A stretch of DNA of 64,000 nucleotides from Bordetella genomosp. 8 (GCF_002119685.1 NZ_CP021108.1:3906001-3970000), one strand, 5' to 3'; shown: positions 41,208 to 50,869, numbered from the stretch's first letter. Made by a program: numbers and translations. Notes: generated from the sequence alone by a model not told the origin.

Positions 41208-42304
41208 CGCCGCCGCTCCGCCAGCCATTTGCGATAGATGATCTCGGTGCGTTCCGCCAGCCGCTGCGGGGAGAATATGCCTTCTTCGCGGATCATGCGG
41301 CGTCCGGCGTCGCCCATCTGGCGCCGCAGCGCCGGATCGTCGATCAGGCGGCGCAGCGCCTCGGTCAGCGCGGCCTGGTCCTTGGACGGCACCAGGAAGC
41401 CGCTGACGCCATCGCGGAACATTTCAGATACGCCGCCCACATTGGTACCCACCACCGGCAGGCCGCTGGCCTGCGCCTCGACGTACACGGTGCCGGACGC
41501 CTCCTGTTCGGTGGCCAGCGCGAACAGGTCGAAGCCGGCCAGCAGGTTGGGCACGTCGCGCCGCGTTCCCATCAGGTGGATGCGCGACTCCAGGCCCAGT
41601 TCGCCGATGTAAGCCTGCACGCGTTCGAAGGTGGGCGAACCGCTGCCGACGAACACCAGGTGCAGATTGGGCCGCGTGGCCATCAGCGGCCGCATGGCAT
41701 CGATCAGGGCGATATGGCCCTTGGCCGGGCGCATGACGGCGACGCAGCCCACGACGATATCGGTTTCGGCCAGGTTCAGTTCGTCGCGCAGCGTGGATTT
41801 CTCGATCGGCGGCGGCGGCACGATGGGCGAATACAGCGTCGCGACGCGTTCGCGCGGCACCCCGCGTGTGATCAGGTACTCGCGCACATGGTCGCTGACG
41901 GTGGTGACCCGATGCGGCAGTATGGTGTAGGACCACATCGACCCGACCTTGCTGGCCAGATGGCGGGTGCGCACGATCAGCGGCGTGCCGGCCATGCGCG
42001 CCGCCGGCGCCGCGATCACGGTGTCGCGGCGGCTGTGGGTATTCAGCACGTCGAATTGGCCTTCGCGCAGGATGCGGCGGATGGCGGCGATGCCCTTGAA
42101 GTAATTCGGCACGCCGTCCATATCGACCTGATGGACCTTGAAGCCCTCGTCGCCCAGCCGCTTGACCAGCTGCGCGCGCGATTGGCAGATGGCCTCCATG
42201 TGATGGCCACGCTCGCGCATGGCGATCATCTCCTTGAAGATGCGATGCTCCTGCCCGCCGAACGCCACCGCGGCCTCGGAATGGACGATGCGTAAAGGTG
42301 TCAT
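41204..42304 (-). CDS. Glycosyltransferase, GT4 family
   Basis: The 366-residue protein has the GT4 N-domain (RIVHSEAAVAFGGQEHRIFK, about residues 5-24) and C-domain with GCVAVMRPAKGHIALIDAMR and ATEQEASGTVYVEAQASGLP (about 272-291, the E-x7-E region), then VVGTNVGGVSEMF. It is a retaining transferase probably adding a heptose or hexose to the LPS core. ATG at 42304 overlaps the dnaE stop at 42301 by 4 bases, an ATGA junction, so translation of this gene should depend on dnaE. Confidence 0.87.
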   Translation of the reverse strand: MTPLRIVHSEAAVAFGGQEHRIFKEMIAMRERGHHMEAICQSRAQLVKRLGDEGFKVHQVDMDGVPNYFKGIAAIRRILREGQFDVLNTHSRRDTVIAAPAARMAGTPLIVRTRHLASKVGSMWSYTILPHRVTTVSDHVREYLITRGVPRERVATLYSPIVPPPPIEKSTLRDELNLAETDIVVGCVAVMRPAKGHIALIDAMRPLMATRPNLHLVFVGSGSPTFERVQAYIGELGLESRIHLMGTRRDVPNLLAGFDLFALATEQEASGTVYVEAQASGLPVVGTNVGGVSEMFRDGVSGFLVPSKDQAALTEALRRLIDDPALRRQMGDAGRRMIREEGIFSPQRLAERTEIIYRKWLAERRR

Positions 42305-45300
42305 GAGTAGGAGATCTCCACGCCCTCCGGACGGGTCCATTCGTTGAGGCGGTCCAGCAGCGCGTCGGCCATGCGCACGCGCCAATCCTCGCCCAGCCGC
42401 ACCGTGCACAGGAAATTGCCGCGCGTGTAGATCACTTCCACCGGCGTGCCGGGGATGCCGTTTTCCGGTTCGGCACGGTAGGGATTGAGCAGCTTGCGCA
42501 GGTGCTCGGCGTCGGCATTGCCGTTCAGGCGGATGCGCAGCGACCGCGCGCGGGCCTCGCGCGCCAACTGCAGGTCAAACAGCGATTCCGCGACGATGCG
42601 CATGCCGCCGGAATATTCGTCATTGCTGACCTTGCCATGAACGATGATCAGCTGGTCTTCGCGCAACCGGTTGCGGTGCTTTTCGTAGAGTTCGTTGAAG
42701 ATGGAGATTTCCACCTGGGCGGTGCCGTCGTCCAGCACCGCGAAGACCATCTTGCCGCGCCGCGTCATCATGGCGCGCACGCCCGACAGCACGCCGCACA
42801 TCCACTGCGGCTCGCGCTGCGGTTCCAGGCGCGCCAGCGTCATGGGTACGATGCGGCGGACCTCATCGCGCCAGGCGTCGAACAGATGGCCGCTGAAGTA
42901 ATAGCCCAGCGCCGATTTTTCTTCGGTCAGGCGGGTGTGCAGGTTCCAGGGCGGCACCTTGGCCAATTCGCTGGCGACGACGTCGCTGCCGTCGTCATCG
43001 CCGAACAGCGATACCTGGTTGGCGCTGCGCGCGGCCTGCTCGGCGGCTTCCATGGCGGTGGGCACGGAGGCCAGCAGCGCGGCGCGGTTGGGTTCGATGC
43101 CGTCGAAGGCCCCGGCCTTGATCAGGGCTTCGATGGTGCGGCGGTTCACCGAATGCTTGTCGACGCGGCGGCAGAAGTCGAACAGGTCGCGGAACGGGCC
43201 GCCTTCCTGGCGGGCGCGGACGATGTCTTCCACGGCGCTCTGGCCGGTGCCCTTGACGGCGCCCAGCCCATAACGCATGGTGCGGGGCGGCAGGCCCTTG
43301 GCCGTGCGCTCATCCGCGACGGGTTCGAAGCGATAGCCCGACGCATTGACGTCCGGCGGCAGCACCTCCACGCCGTTGTCCTTGGCGTCGCGCCAGAAGG
43401 TCTGCACCTTGTCGGTGTCGTCCATGTCGGAGGACAGCGTGGCGGCCAGGAACTCCGCGGGATGGTAGGCCTTGAGCCAGGCGGTCTGGTAGGAAATCAG
43501 CGCGTAGGCGGCCGAGTGCGACTTGTTGAAGCCGTAGCCGGCGAATTTTTCCATCAGGTCGAACAGCTTGACCGCCAGGTTGGGATCGTGTCCCTTGGCC
43601 GCCGCCCCTTGCTGGAACAGTTCGCGATGCTTGGCCATTTCCTCGGGCTTTTTCTTGCCCATGGCGCGCCGCAGCAGGTCGGCGCCCCCCAGCGAGTAGC
43701 CGCCGAAGATCTGCGAGATCAACATCACCTGTTCCTGGTAGACGATGACCCCGTAGGTGCTCTTGAGCGTACCCTCCAGGTCGGAATGGAAATAGTCGAC
43801 CGGGGCGCGTCCGTGCTTGCGGTTGACGAAGTCGTCCACCATGCCCGATTCCAGCGGACCGGGGCGATAGAGCGCCAGCATGGCGATGACATCTTCGAAG
43901 GTATTGGGCCGCAGCTTTTTCAGCAGCTCCTTCATGCCGCGCGATTCCAGCTGGAACACGGCGGTGGTGTTGGCGTCGGTCAGCACCTTGTAGGCCGCGG
44001 GATCGTCCAGCGGCACGGCCATGATGTCGAAGTCGCGCTTGCCCTCGTTGAACTGGCGCACGTAGCGCACGGCCCAATCCAGGATGGTCAGGTTGCGCAG
44101 GCCCAGGAAGTCGAACTTGACCAGGCCGGCGGCTTCGACGTCGTCCTTGTCGAACTGCGATACCGCGCTGTTTTCCTGCCCGGGCTGGCAGTACAGCGGG
44201 CAGAAGTCGGTGAGCTTGCCGGGCGCGATCAGCACGCCGCCGGCGTGCATGCCGATGTTGCGCGTCAGGCCTTCCAGCGGCTGCGCCAGGTCGACCAGCC
44301 CGCGCACTTCTTCTTCCTGCTCATAGCGTTCCTTGAAGGCGGGCTCGTCCTTGAGCGTGCGTTCCAGGGTCCAGGGATCGGCCGGGTTGAACGGGATCAG
44401 CTTGGACAGGCCATCGCAGAACAGGTAAGGCATGTCCAGCACGCGGCCGGCGTCGCGCACCACCGCCTTGGCGCCCAGGGTACCGAAGGTGGCGATCTGG
44501 CTGACGGCATCGCGGCCGTACTTTTCCTTGACGTAATCGATGACGCGTTCGCGGTTGTCCTGGCAGAAGTCGATATCGAAGTCGGGCATGGATACCCGCT
44601 CCGGATTCAGGAAGCGCTCGAACAGCAAGTCGTAGCGGATGGGATCCAGGTCGGTGATGCCCAGTGCGTACGCGACCAGCGAACCGGCGCCCGAGCCCCG
44701 GCCCGGTCCCACCGGCACGCCGTTGTTCTTGCCCCAGTTGATGAAGTCCTGCACGATCAGGAAGTAGCCGGGGAAGCCCATCTGGATGATGGTCTTGCAC
44801 TCCCAGCGCAGGCGTTCGAAGTAGGCGTCGCGCTTGGCGTTGCGCTCTTCTTCGTTGGGGAACAGGAACAGCAGGCGCTTTTCCAGGCCCTGCTCGGACA
44901 GCTGGACCAGATAGTCGTCCAGGGTCACGCCTTCCGGCGTCGGGAAATTCGGCAGGCGCGGCTTGCCCAGCACCAGCGTCAGGTTGCAGCGGCGGGCGAT
45001 TTCCACGCTGTTGGCCAGCGCCGAGGGGACGTCGGCGAAGCGCCGCGCCATTTCGTCGCTGTCCAGCATGTACTGGTCGGCGGTGAAGCGGCGCACGCGG
45101 CGCGGGTTCGCCAGGATTTCGCCTTCGGCGATGCAGACGCGCGCCTCGTGGGCCTGGAATTCATGCTTGTCCAGGAACTGGATGGGATGCGTGGCGACCA
45201 CCGGCAGCTTGCAGGCGCCCGCCAGGCGCAAGGCGGCCTGGACATAGCCCTCGTCGCCATCCATGCCGGCACGCTGCAGTTCGATGTAGTAGGCATCCGG

Positions 45301-45801
45301 GAAAGCCGCGGCCCACTGGCGCGCCAGGGCCTCGGCCTGCGCGGCATTGCCAGTTTCGAGCGCCTGGCCGACGTCGCCGGCGCGGCCGCCCGACAGCACG
45401 ATCAGGCCAGTGGCCTGTTGCAGCCATTCGCGCCGGACTTCGGCGCGGCCCTTGTGCTGGTTGGTCAGGTACGCGCGCGACAACAACTCGCAAAGATGCA
45501 GGTAGCCCTCGCGGTCGCGCACCAGGACCAGCATGCGGTGCGGCTTGTCCCGGTCGTCGTCGTTGGTCAGCCAGATGTCGCAGCCCGCGACGGGCTTGAT
45601 GCCGGCGCCGCGCGCGGCCTTGTAGAACTTGATCAGGCCAAACAGGTTGGACAAATCCGTCAGCGCGACGGCGGGCTGGCCGAGCTTGGCCGCGCGCTTG
45701 ACGAGGTCGGAGATACGGACGGTGCCGTCCACCACCGAAAACTCGGAATGGACGCGCAGATGGACAAACGGGGACGGGGCGATGACGGCTTCTTCTGACA
45801 T
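42301..45801 (-). CDS. dnaE: DNA polymerase III alpha subunit
   Basis: The 1166-residue replicative polymerase has an N-terminal PHP domain (FVHLRVHSEFSVVDGTVRIS, about residues 10-29), the palm motif VPVGPGRGSGAGSLVAYALG (about 358-377), the catalytic MPDFDIDFCQDNRERVI (about 402-418), tandem helix-hairpin-helix sequence (about 840-900) and a C-terminal OB-fold region. Length is normal for dnaE1, without an intein. Start: ATG at 45801 (MSEEAVIAPSPFVHLRVHSE). TACAAT lies seven bases before the ATG. Four glycan genes are coupled behind it. Confidence 0.97.
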   Translation of the reverse strand: MSEEAVIAPSPFVHLRVHSEFSVVDGTVRISDLVKRAAKLGQPAVALTDLSNLFGLIKFYKAARGAGIKPVAGCDIWLTNDDDRDKPHRMLVLVRDREGYLHLCELLSRAYLTNQHKGRAEVRREWLQQATGLIVLSGGRAGDVGQALETGNAAQAEALARQWAAAFPDAYYIELQRAGMDGDEGYVQAALRLAGACKLPVVATHPIQFLDKHEFQAHEARVCIAEGEILANPRRVRRFTADQYMLDSDEMARRFADVPSALANSVEIARRCNLTLVLGKPRLPNFPTPEGVTLDDYLVQLSEQGLEKRLLFLFPNEEERNAKRDAYFERLRWECKTIIQMGFPGYFLIVQDFINWGKNNGVPVGPGRGSGAGSLVAYALGITDLDPIRYDLLFERFLNPERVSMPDFDIDFCQDNRERVIDYVKEKYGRDAVSQIATFGTLGAKAVVRDAGRVLDMPYLFCDGLSKLIPFNPADPWTLERTLKDEPAFKERYEQEEEVRGLVDLAQPLEGLTRNIGMHAGGVLIAPGKLTDFCPLYCQPGQENSAVSQFDKDDVEAAGLVKFDFLGLRNLTILDWAVRYVRQFNEGKRDFDIMAVPLDDPAAYKVLTDANTTAVFQLESRGMKELLKKLRPNTFEDVIAMLALYRPGPLESGMVDDFVNRKHGRAPVDYFHSDLEGTLKSTYGVIVYQEQVMLISQIFGGYSLGGADLLRRAMGKKKPEEMAKHRELFQQGAAAKGHDPNLAVKLFDLMEKFAGYGFNKSHSAAYALISYQTAWLKAYHPAEFLAATLSSDMDDTDKVQTFWRDAKDNGVEVLPPDVNASGYRFEPVADERTAKGLPPRTMRYGLGAVKGTGQSAVEDIVRARQEGGPFRDLFDFCRRVDKHSVNRRTIEALIKAGAFDGIEPNRAALLASVPTAMEAAEQAARSANQVSLFGDDDGSDVVASELAKVPPWNLHTRLTEEKSALGYYFSGHLFDAWRDEVRRIVPMTLARLEPQREPQWMCGVLSGVRAMMTRRGKMVFAVLDDGTAQVEISIFNELYEKHRNRLREDQLIIVHGKVSNDEYSGGMRIVAESLFDLQLAREARARSLRIRLNGNADAEHLRKLLNPYRAEPENGIPGTPVEVIYTRGNFLCTVRLGEDWRVRMADALLDRLNEWTRPEGVEISYS

Positions 45802-45808
45802 GACCGCG

Positions 45809-45814
45809 ATTGTA
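45809..45814 (-). promoter_or_regulatory. Candidate -10 element seven bases before the dnaE start
   Basis: The complement reads TACAAT, then CGCGGTC and the ATG at 45801. The mRNA would be leaderless. The same TAyAATCGCsG layout precedes hrpA and the 38441 deacetylase gene. No clear -35 is seen. Confidence 0.45.
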
Positions 45815-45942
45815 CTCAGCGGACCGCCCTGACGGACCGTCCCGCGGCACATTCCGCCCGCCCGCGGGTGCCATCCCGACGCCAGCTGTGCAAGAATAGG
45901 CGGTTACCCGATACTTTCCGCGTCTGACGCTCAGAAATAGCT

Positions 45943-46842
45943 ATGAAATGGCTGATCCCCGGCATCTGGCTGGCGTCCATCCTGTATGGGCATTATCGCG
46001 GCCGCGTGCGCCTGGCCTGGTCACGCGTGTTCCTGGACCATTCGGTGCTGCTGGCCCCGGTCAACGCCTTCATGGTGCTGGTCTCGCGCGTCCCCACGAC
46101 GCCCTATGTGTCGACCCGTGAAATCCCGGAACTGCAGGTGCTCCAGGACAACTGGGAAATCATTCGTGACGAGGCGCTGCAGATGGCCGAACTGCGGCGC
46201 ATCAAGGCGGCGGAACGCCACGACGACATCGGCTTCAATTCTTTTTTCAAATACGGCTGGAAGCGCTTCTACCTGAAGTGGTACGACGCCCGCCACCCGT
46301 CGGCCGAAGCGCTGTGTCCGCGCACGGTGGCCCTGCTCAAGACCCTGCCCAAGGTCAAGGCGGCGATGTTCGCCGAACTGCCGGATGGCGGCAAGCTGAA
46401 CCCTCACCGCGATCCCTTTTCCGGTTCGCTGCGCTATCACCTGGGGCTGGCCACGCCCAACGACGACCGTTGCTATATCGACGTGGATGGCGAACGCTAC
46501 AGCTGGCGCGATGGCGAAGGCGTGGTGTTCGACGAAACCTATATCCACGAAGCCCATAACCAGTCCGGCCAGAACCGCATCATCCTGTTCTGCGACGTAG
46601 AACGGCCGCTGCGCTGGCGCTGGGCCGAGGCCTTCAACAGCTGGTTCGGCAAGGTGGTGATGTCCGCCGCCAGTTCGCCGAACGACGAAGGCGACAAGAC
46701 CGGCGCGATCAACCGCCTGACGCATGCGCACTGGCGCCTGGACCAGGTGCGCAAGCGCTTCAAGGCCTGGAACCGGCCGCTCTACAAGGCCATCAAGTGG
46801 GGCCTGGTGGTGCTGGTGGTCGGCGCCTTCGTCTGGATCTGA
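45943..46842 (+). CDS. lpxO: Aspartyl/asparaginyl beta-hydroxylase family, LpxO-like
   Basis: The 299-residue protein has an N-terminal hydrophobic segment (about residues 3-17), an Fe(II)/2-oxoglutarate hydroxylase domain and a C-terminal membrane anchor (WGLVVLVVGAFVWI). The iron-binding H-x-D is in KLNPHRDPFSGSLRYHLGL (about residues 149-167) and the distal His in DETYIHEAHNQSGQNRII (about 198-215). LpxO adds a 2-hydroxyl to a lipid A acyl chain; position next to LPS genes supports this, though other substrates are possible. It is divergent from dnaE and convergent with hrpA. Confidence 0.82.
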   Translation: MKWLIPGIWLASILYGHYRGRVRLAWSRVFLDHSVLLAPVNAFMVLVSRVPTTPYVSTREIPELQVLQDNWEIIRDEALQMAELRRIKAAERHDDIGFNSFFKYGWKRFYLKWYDARHPSAEALCPRTVALLKTLPKVKAAMFAELPDGGKLNPHRDPFSGSLRYHLGLATPNDDRCYIDVDGERYSWRDGEGVVFDETYIHEAHNQSGQNRIILFCDVERPLRWRWAEAFNSWFGKVVMSAASSPNDEGDKTGAINRLTHAHWRLDQVRKRFKAWNRPLYKAIKWGLVVLVVGAFVWI

Positions 46843-46875
46843 CCGGCCGGGCGGCGCCCCGGCGGCAACGCCGGT

Positions 46876-49800
46876 TCAGCGGCGCATCGATTCCCATGAC
46901 TTCTGCAGGCGCTTGACCGACACCGGCACGGGCGTACGCAGTTCCTGCGCGAACAGCGCCACGCGCAGTTCTTCCAGCAGCCAGCGGAATTCGTCCAGCC
47001 GTGGATCGGCCGCGCCCTTCAAGGCGGCGCGGGCGCGCTGGTATTGCGTCAGCAAGGGCGCCATGTCGGCCATCAGACGCTGGTCGCGCGCCGGATCGGC
47101 GCGCAACTTGTCGACGCGGGCGACGGCGGCCTTCAGGTAGCGCGGGAAATGCGCCAGCTGCGCGTAAGGCGTGTCGCGCAGGAAGCTGGGCGGCACCAGC
47201 GCGCCTATCTGCTGCTGCAGATCGGCATAGGCGGCCGCGTGGCTCTTGGCCTGCGGCAATTTGCGCTGCAGGGCCGCCCATTCCGTCAGCACGGCGGCGG
47301 TCAGCCGCGCCACTTCCTGGGCCAACAGGCCCAGGCGGCCCTTGCCTTCCAGGCGGCGGGCTTCGAACGCTTCCTGGTCGACCGGCCAGGGTTCGGCCAG
47401 GCAGGCCCGTTCCAGCGCGCAATCGATGATCTGGTCGCGCAGGCTTTCCTGGCTGCCCAGCGGCATGAACAGCATGCTCATGCGGGTCAGGTCCGGCAGG
47501 TTCTTTTCCAGGAACTTGATCTGCTCGCGCAGCCCCAGCCGGAACAGCCGCAGCAGACCGGCCTTGTGGTGCCTGCGGGCTTCGTCAGGATCGTCGAAGA
47601 CGTCCAGGTCGCAATGCGTGCCGCGGTCCACCAAGGCGGGATAGCCGATCACGGACTGGCCCTTGCGCTTGATTTCCATGATTTCCGGCAGCGGGCCGAA
47701 GGACCAGGTCGTGAGGCCATCCTGGGCCAGGGCTTGCGCCACCTGCGTATCGCGCGCGGCCAGCTGCTGGAAATCGGCCTGCGCCTGGCGTCCGAATTCC
47801 GCCTTCAGCGACGCCAGGTTGCGGCCGGCGGCCAGCATGCGCCCGTGCTCGTCCACCACGCGGAAGTTCATGAACAAGTGTGGCGGCAAGGTTTCCAGCT
47901 TGAAGTCGGCAGGCGCCGGACGCACCTTGACCTGCTGCCACATGTCGTCCGCCAGCGCATCGAGCAGGCCCTGCTGCGGGTCGCCCAGGCGATCGAACCA
48001 GCGATCGTAGAAGCCGGCCGCATAGTCGGGCAAGGGCACGCAGTGGCGGCGGATCTTCTGCGGCAGGGATTTGAGCAGCAGCTGGACCTTTTCCTTCAGC
48101 ATGCCGGGCACCAGCCATTCGCAGCGCTGCGGGTCGATCTGGTTCAGCGCGAACAGCGGCACGGCCAGCGTCACGCCGTCGCGCGGCGAGCCGGGTTCGA
48201 AGTGATAGTCGAGCGCCATGGTGACGCCCTGCCACTCCACCTTCTTGGGGAAGACCTCGGTGGTGATGCCCGCGGCCTCGTGGCGCATCAGCGCGTCGCG
48301 CGTCAGCAGCAGCGCGTCGGCGGCCGCCTTGTCCAGGCCGGCGTACCACTTTTCCAGGGTGGCGGTCTGGCTCATCCCGGCGGGTATCTGGCGATCGTAG
48401 AAGGCCTCTATCAGCGCCTCGTCGACCAGGATGTCGGGCCGGCGGGCGCGATGCTCGAGCTTTTCGATCTCCGCGATCAGGCGGCGATTCTGCGCGACGA
48501 AGGGCAAGCGGGTGTCGATCTCGCCCGGCACCAGGGCTTCCCGGATGAAGAGCTCGCGCGCGTGCTGAGGATTGATGCGGCCATAGTGCACCCGGCGGCC
48601 GGCGTAGATGACGAGGCCATACAGGGTAGCGCGCTCGTTGGCGACGACCTGCCCCGCTTTCTTTTCCCAACGCGGGTCGGACCAGTTGCGGCGCAGCAGG
48701 TGCGCGGCGGCCCGTTCTATCCAGGCGGGTTCGATGCGCGCGACGCAACGCGCGTACAGGCGCGTGGTTTCCACAAGCTCGGCGGCGATGATCCAGCGTC
48801 CCGCCTTCTTGACCATGCGCGAGCTGGGGTGGATGTGGAAACGGATATCGCGCGCGCCGTGGTAATGACCGCCCTCGTCGCTCTTGTAGCCGATATTGCC
48901 GAGCAGGCCGCTCAGGAGCGCCATGTGGATCTGTTCGAATGTGGCTTCGGTCTGGTTCAGGCGCCAGCCCTGCTCGCCCACCACGGATGCCAGCTGCGTA
49001 TGCACGTCGTGCCATTCGCGTAGGCGCAGAGGTGACAGGAAATTCTGCCGCAGCAGGCCCACCAGCTTGCGCTGGGACGCCTTGTGCTGCACCTGTTCGC
49101 CGTACCAGCGCCACAGTTTCAGGAAGGACAGAAATTCCGATTTGTCGTCGGCGAATTTGGCGTGGGCGTTTTCGGCGGCCTCTTTTTCCTGCATGGGGCG
49201 GTCGCGCGGGTCCTGGATCGACAGGGCCGACGCGATGATCAGCATTTCCGTCAGGCATTGGTGTTCGCGCGCCGCGAGGATCATGCGGCCGATACGGGGA
49301 TCCAGCGGCAGGCGCGCCAATTCCTGGCCCGTGCGGGTCAGAGCGAAGGCGGGGCCGGTGGCGTCGTCGCGCGCGTCGGTCTCCTGCGCTTCGGCGCGCT
49401 GCACGGGCTCGATCGCGCCCAGCTCCTGCAGCAGATGATAGCCATCGGCGATGGCGCGGCCCGGCGGCGCTTCGACGAAGGGGAAGTCCTCGATATCGTC
49501 GAGCTTGAGCGACTTCATGCGCAGGATCACGGACGCCAGCGAGGAACGCAGCACCTCGGGATCGGTGAAGGGCGCGCGCGCGTTGAAGTCGGCCTCGTCA
49601 TACAGGCGTATGCAGACGCCGGGACCCACGCGGCCGCAGCGGCCTGCGCGCTGGTTGGCGGAAGCGCGGCTGATGGGCTCGATGCGCAGCTGTTCGACCT
49701 TGTTGCGCCAGGAGTAGCGTTTGACGCGCGCCAGGCCGCTGTCGACGACGAAGCGGATGCCTGGCACGGTCAGCGACGTTTCCGCGACGTTGGTGGCCAG

Positions 49801-50856
49801 GACGACGCGCCGGCCGCTGCCGCGCGGCCTGAAGATCTGTTCCTGCTCGGCCTGCGACAGGCGGGCGTACAGCGCCAGCACCTCGGTGGCCGCGGGATGG
49901 CGCTTGCGCAGCGCTTCGGAAGCCTCGCGGATTTCGCGTTCGCCTGGCAGGAACACCAGGACGTCGCCCGGGCCGTGGCGCGCGCACTCGTCCACGGCGT
50001 CGACGATGGCGTCGACCAGGTCGCGCTCTTCGTCGCCGGCGCGTTCGCGCGCCGAACGGGAGGCGGCTGCTTCCTCGGTCTCTTCCGGGCGCACGGGGCG
50101 GTAGCGGACTTCGACGGGGTACAGGCGGCCGGAGACTTCGATCACCGGCGCGGGACGCTCCGGCTCGGCGGCGAAGTGCCGGGCGAAGCGTTCGGCGTCG
50201 ATGGTGGCCGAGGTGATGATGACCTTCAGGTCCGGCCGGCGCGGCAGCACGCGCTTCAGGTAGCCCAGCAGGAAATCGATGTTCAGGCTGCGTTCGTGCG
50301 CTTCGTCGATGATCAGCGTGTCGTAGCGCTTGAGCAGGGGGTCGCGCTGCGTTTCGGCCAGCAGGATACCGTCGGTCATCAGCTTGACGGCGGCATTCGG
50401 GCCGGTGCGATCGTTGAAGCGCACCTGGTAGCCGACGATTTCACCCAACGGGGTGTCCAGCTCTTCCGCGATGCGGCGCGCCACCGAGGTCGCGGCCAGG
50501 CGGCGCGGCTGGGTATGGCCGATCATGCGCGTGCGGCCACGGCCGAGGTCCAGGCATATCTTGGGCAGCTGCGTGGTCTTGCCCGAGCCGGTTTCGCCGC
50601 TGACGATCACCACCTGATGGTCCTGGATGGCGCGCGCGATCTCGTCGCGGCGCGCGCTGACGGGCAGGTCTTCGGGATAGCGGATGGGCGGGATGACGCG
50701 CGGCGTGGCGGCGGGCCTGGCCGCGGACGCGGCGCTTGCGCGCGATGCGGCGGTTGCCGCCGTTGCGGACGATGCTGGCGATGCGGGCACGGAAGGCGAG
50801 CCCGCTCCGGGCGCGCCCCGGCCGCGCCGAGAGGGGGTTTGAGGCTTGACGGTCAT
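46876..50856 (-). CDS. hrpA: ATP-dependent RNA helicase HrpA
   Basis: The 1326-residue DEAH-box helicase has Walker A GETGSGKTTQLP at about residues 87-98, DEAH in LIIDEAHERSLNIDFLLGYL (about 183-202), VIITSATIDAERF, the C-domain ATNVAETSLTVPGIRFVVDS and QRAGRCGRVGPGVCIRLYDE, then the long HrpA C-terminal region (DUF3418-type). It probably acts in RNA metabolism or ribosome rescue. The first 50 residues are a low-complexity Ala/Ser/Arg/Pro extension. TATAAT lies seven bases before the ATG. Confidence 0.95.
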   Translation of the reverse strand: MTVKPQTPSRRGRGAPGAGSPSVPASPASSATAATAASRASAASAARPAATPRVIPPIRYPEDLPVSARRDEIARAIQDHQVVIVSGETGSGKTTQLPKICLDLGRGRTRMIGHTQPRRLAATSVARRIAEELDTPLGEIVGYQVRFNDRTGPNAAVKLMTDGILLAETQRDPLLKRYDTLIIDEAHERSLNIDFLLGYLKRVLPRRPDLKVIITSATIDAERFARHFAAEPERPAPVIEVSGRLYPVEVRYRPVRPEETEEAAASRSARERAGDEERDLVDAIVDAVDECARHGPGDVLVFLPGEREIREASEALRKRHPAATEVLALYARLSQAEQEQIFRPRGSGRRVVLATNVAETSLTVPGIRFVVDSGLARVKRYSWRNKVEQLRIEPISRASANQRAGRCGRVGPGVCIRLYDEADFNARAPFTDPEVLRSSLASVILRMKSLKLDDIEDFPFVEAPPGRAIADGYHLLQELGAIEPVQRAEAQETDARDDATGPAFALTRTGQELARLPLDPRIGRMILAAREHQCLTEMLIIASALSIQDPRDRPMQEKEAAENAHAKFADDKSEFLSFLKLWRWYGEQVQHKASQRKLVGLLRQNFLSPLRLREWHDVHTQLASVVGEQGWRLNQTEATFEQIHMALLSGLLGNIGYKSDEGGHYHGARDIRFHIHPSSRMVKKAGRWIIAAELVETTRLYARCVARIEPAWIERAAAHLLRRNWSDPRWEKKAGQVVANERATLYGLVIYAGRRVHYGRINPQHARELFIREALVPGEIDTRLPFVAQNRRLIAEIEKLEHRARRPDILVDEALIEAFYDRQIPAGMSQTATLEKWYAGLDKAAADALLLTRDALMRHEAAGITTEVFPKKVEWQGVTMALDYHFEPGSPRDGVTLAVPLFALNQIDPQRCEWLVPGMLKEKVQLLLKSLPQKIRRHCVPLPDYAAGFYDRWFDRLGDPQQGLLDALADDMWQQVKVRPAPADFKLETLPPHLFMNFRVVDEHGRMLAAGRNLASLKAEFGRQAQADFQQLAARDTQVAQALAQDGLTTWSFGPLPEIMEIKRKGQSVIGYPALVDRGTHCDLDVFDDPDEARRHHKAGLLRLFRLGLREQIKFLEKNLPDLTRMSMLFMPLGSQESLRDQIIDCALERACLAEPWPVDQEAFEARRLEGKGRLGLLAQEVARLTAAVLTEWAALQRKLPQAKSHAAAYADLQQQIGALVPPSFLRDTPYAQLAHFPRYLKAAVARVDKLRADPARDQRLMADMAPLLTQYQRARAALKGAADPRLDEFRWLLEELRVALFAQELRTPVPVSVKRLQKSWESMRR

Positions 50857-50863
50857 TTCCGCG

Positions 50864-50869
50864 ATTATA
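50864..50869 (-). promoter_or_regulatory. Candidate -10 element seven bases before the hrpA start
   Basis: The complement reads TATAAT, then CGCGGAA and the ATG at 50856, a perfect -10 hexamer in GC-rich sequence. A leaderless transcript is expected if it is used. The -35 region (GAAAAG) is poor. Confidence 0.5.

Noticed and set aside
42502..45798. A 1,098-codon open frame on the plus strand opposite dnaE
   Set aside because: It is a GC-rich antisense shadow of dnaE with His/Gln/Arg/Ala-biased composition and no recognisable domain. Third-position GC bias of dnaE keeps the opposite frame open.
42301..45801. Intein in dnaE
   Set aside because: The protein is of normal length (1166 residues) with the palm and catalytic motifs uninterrupted.
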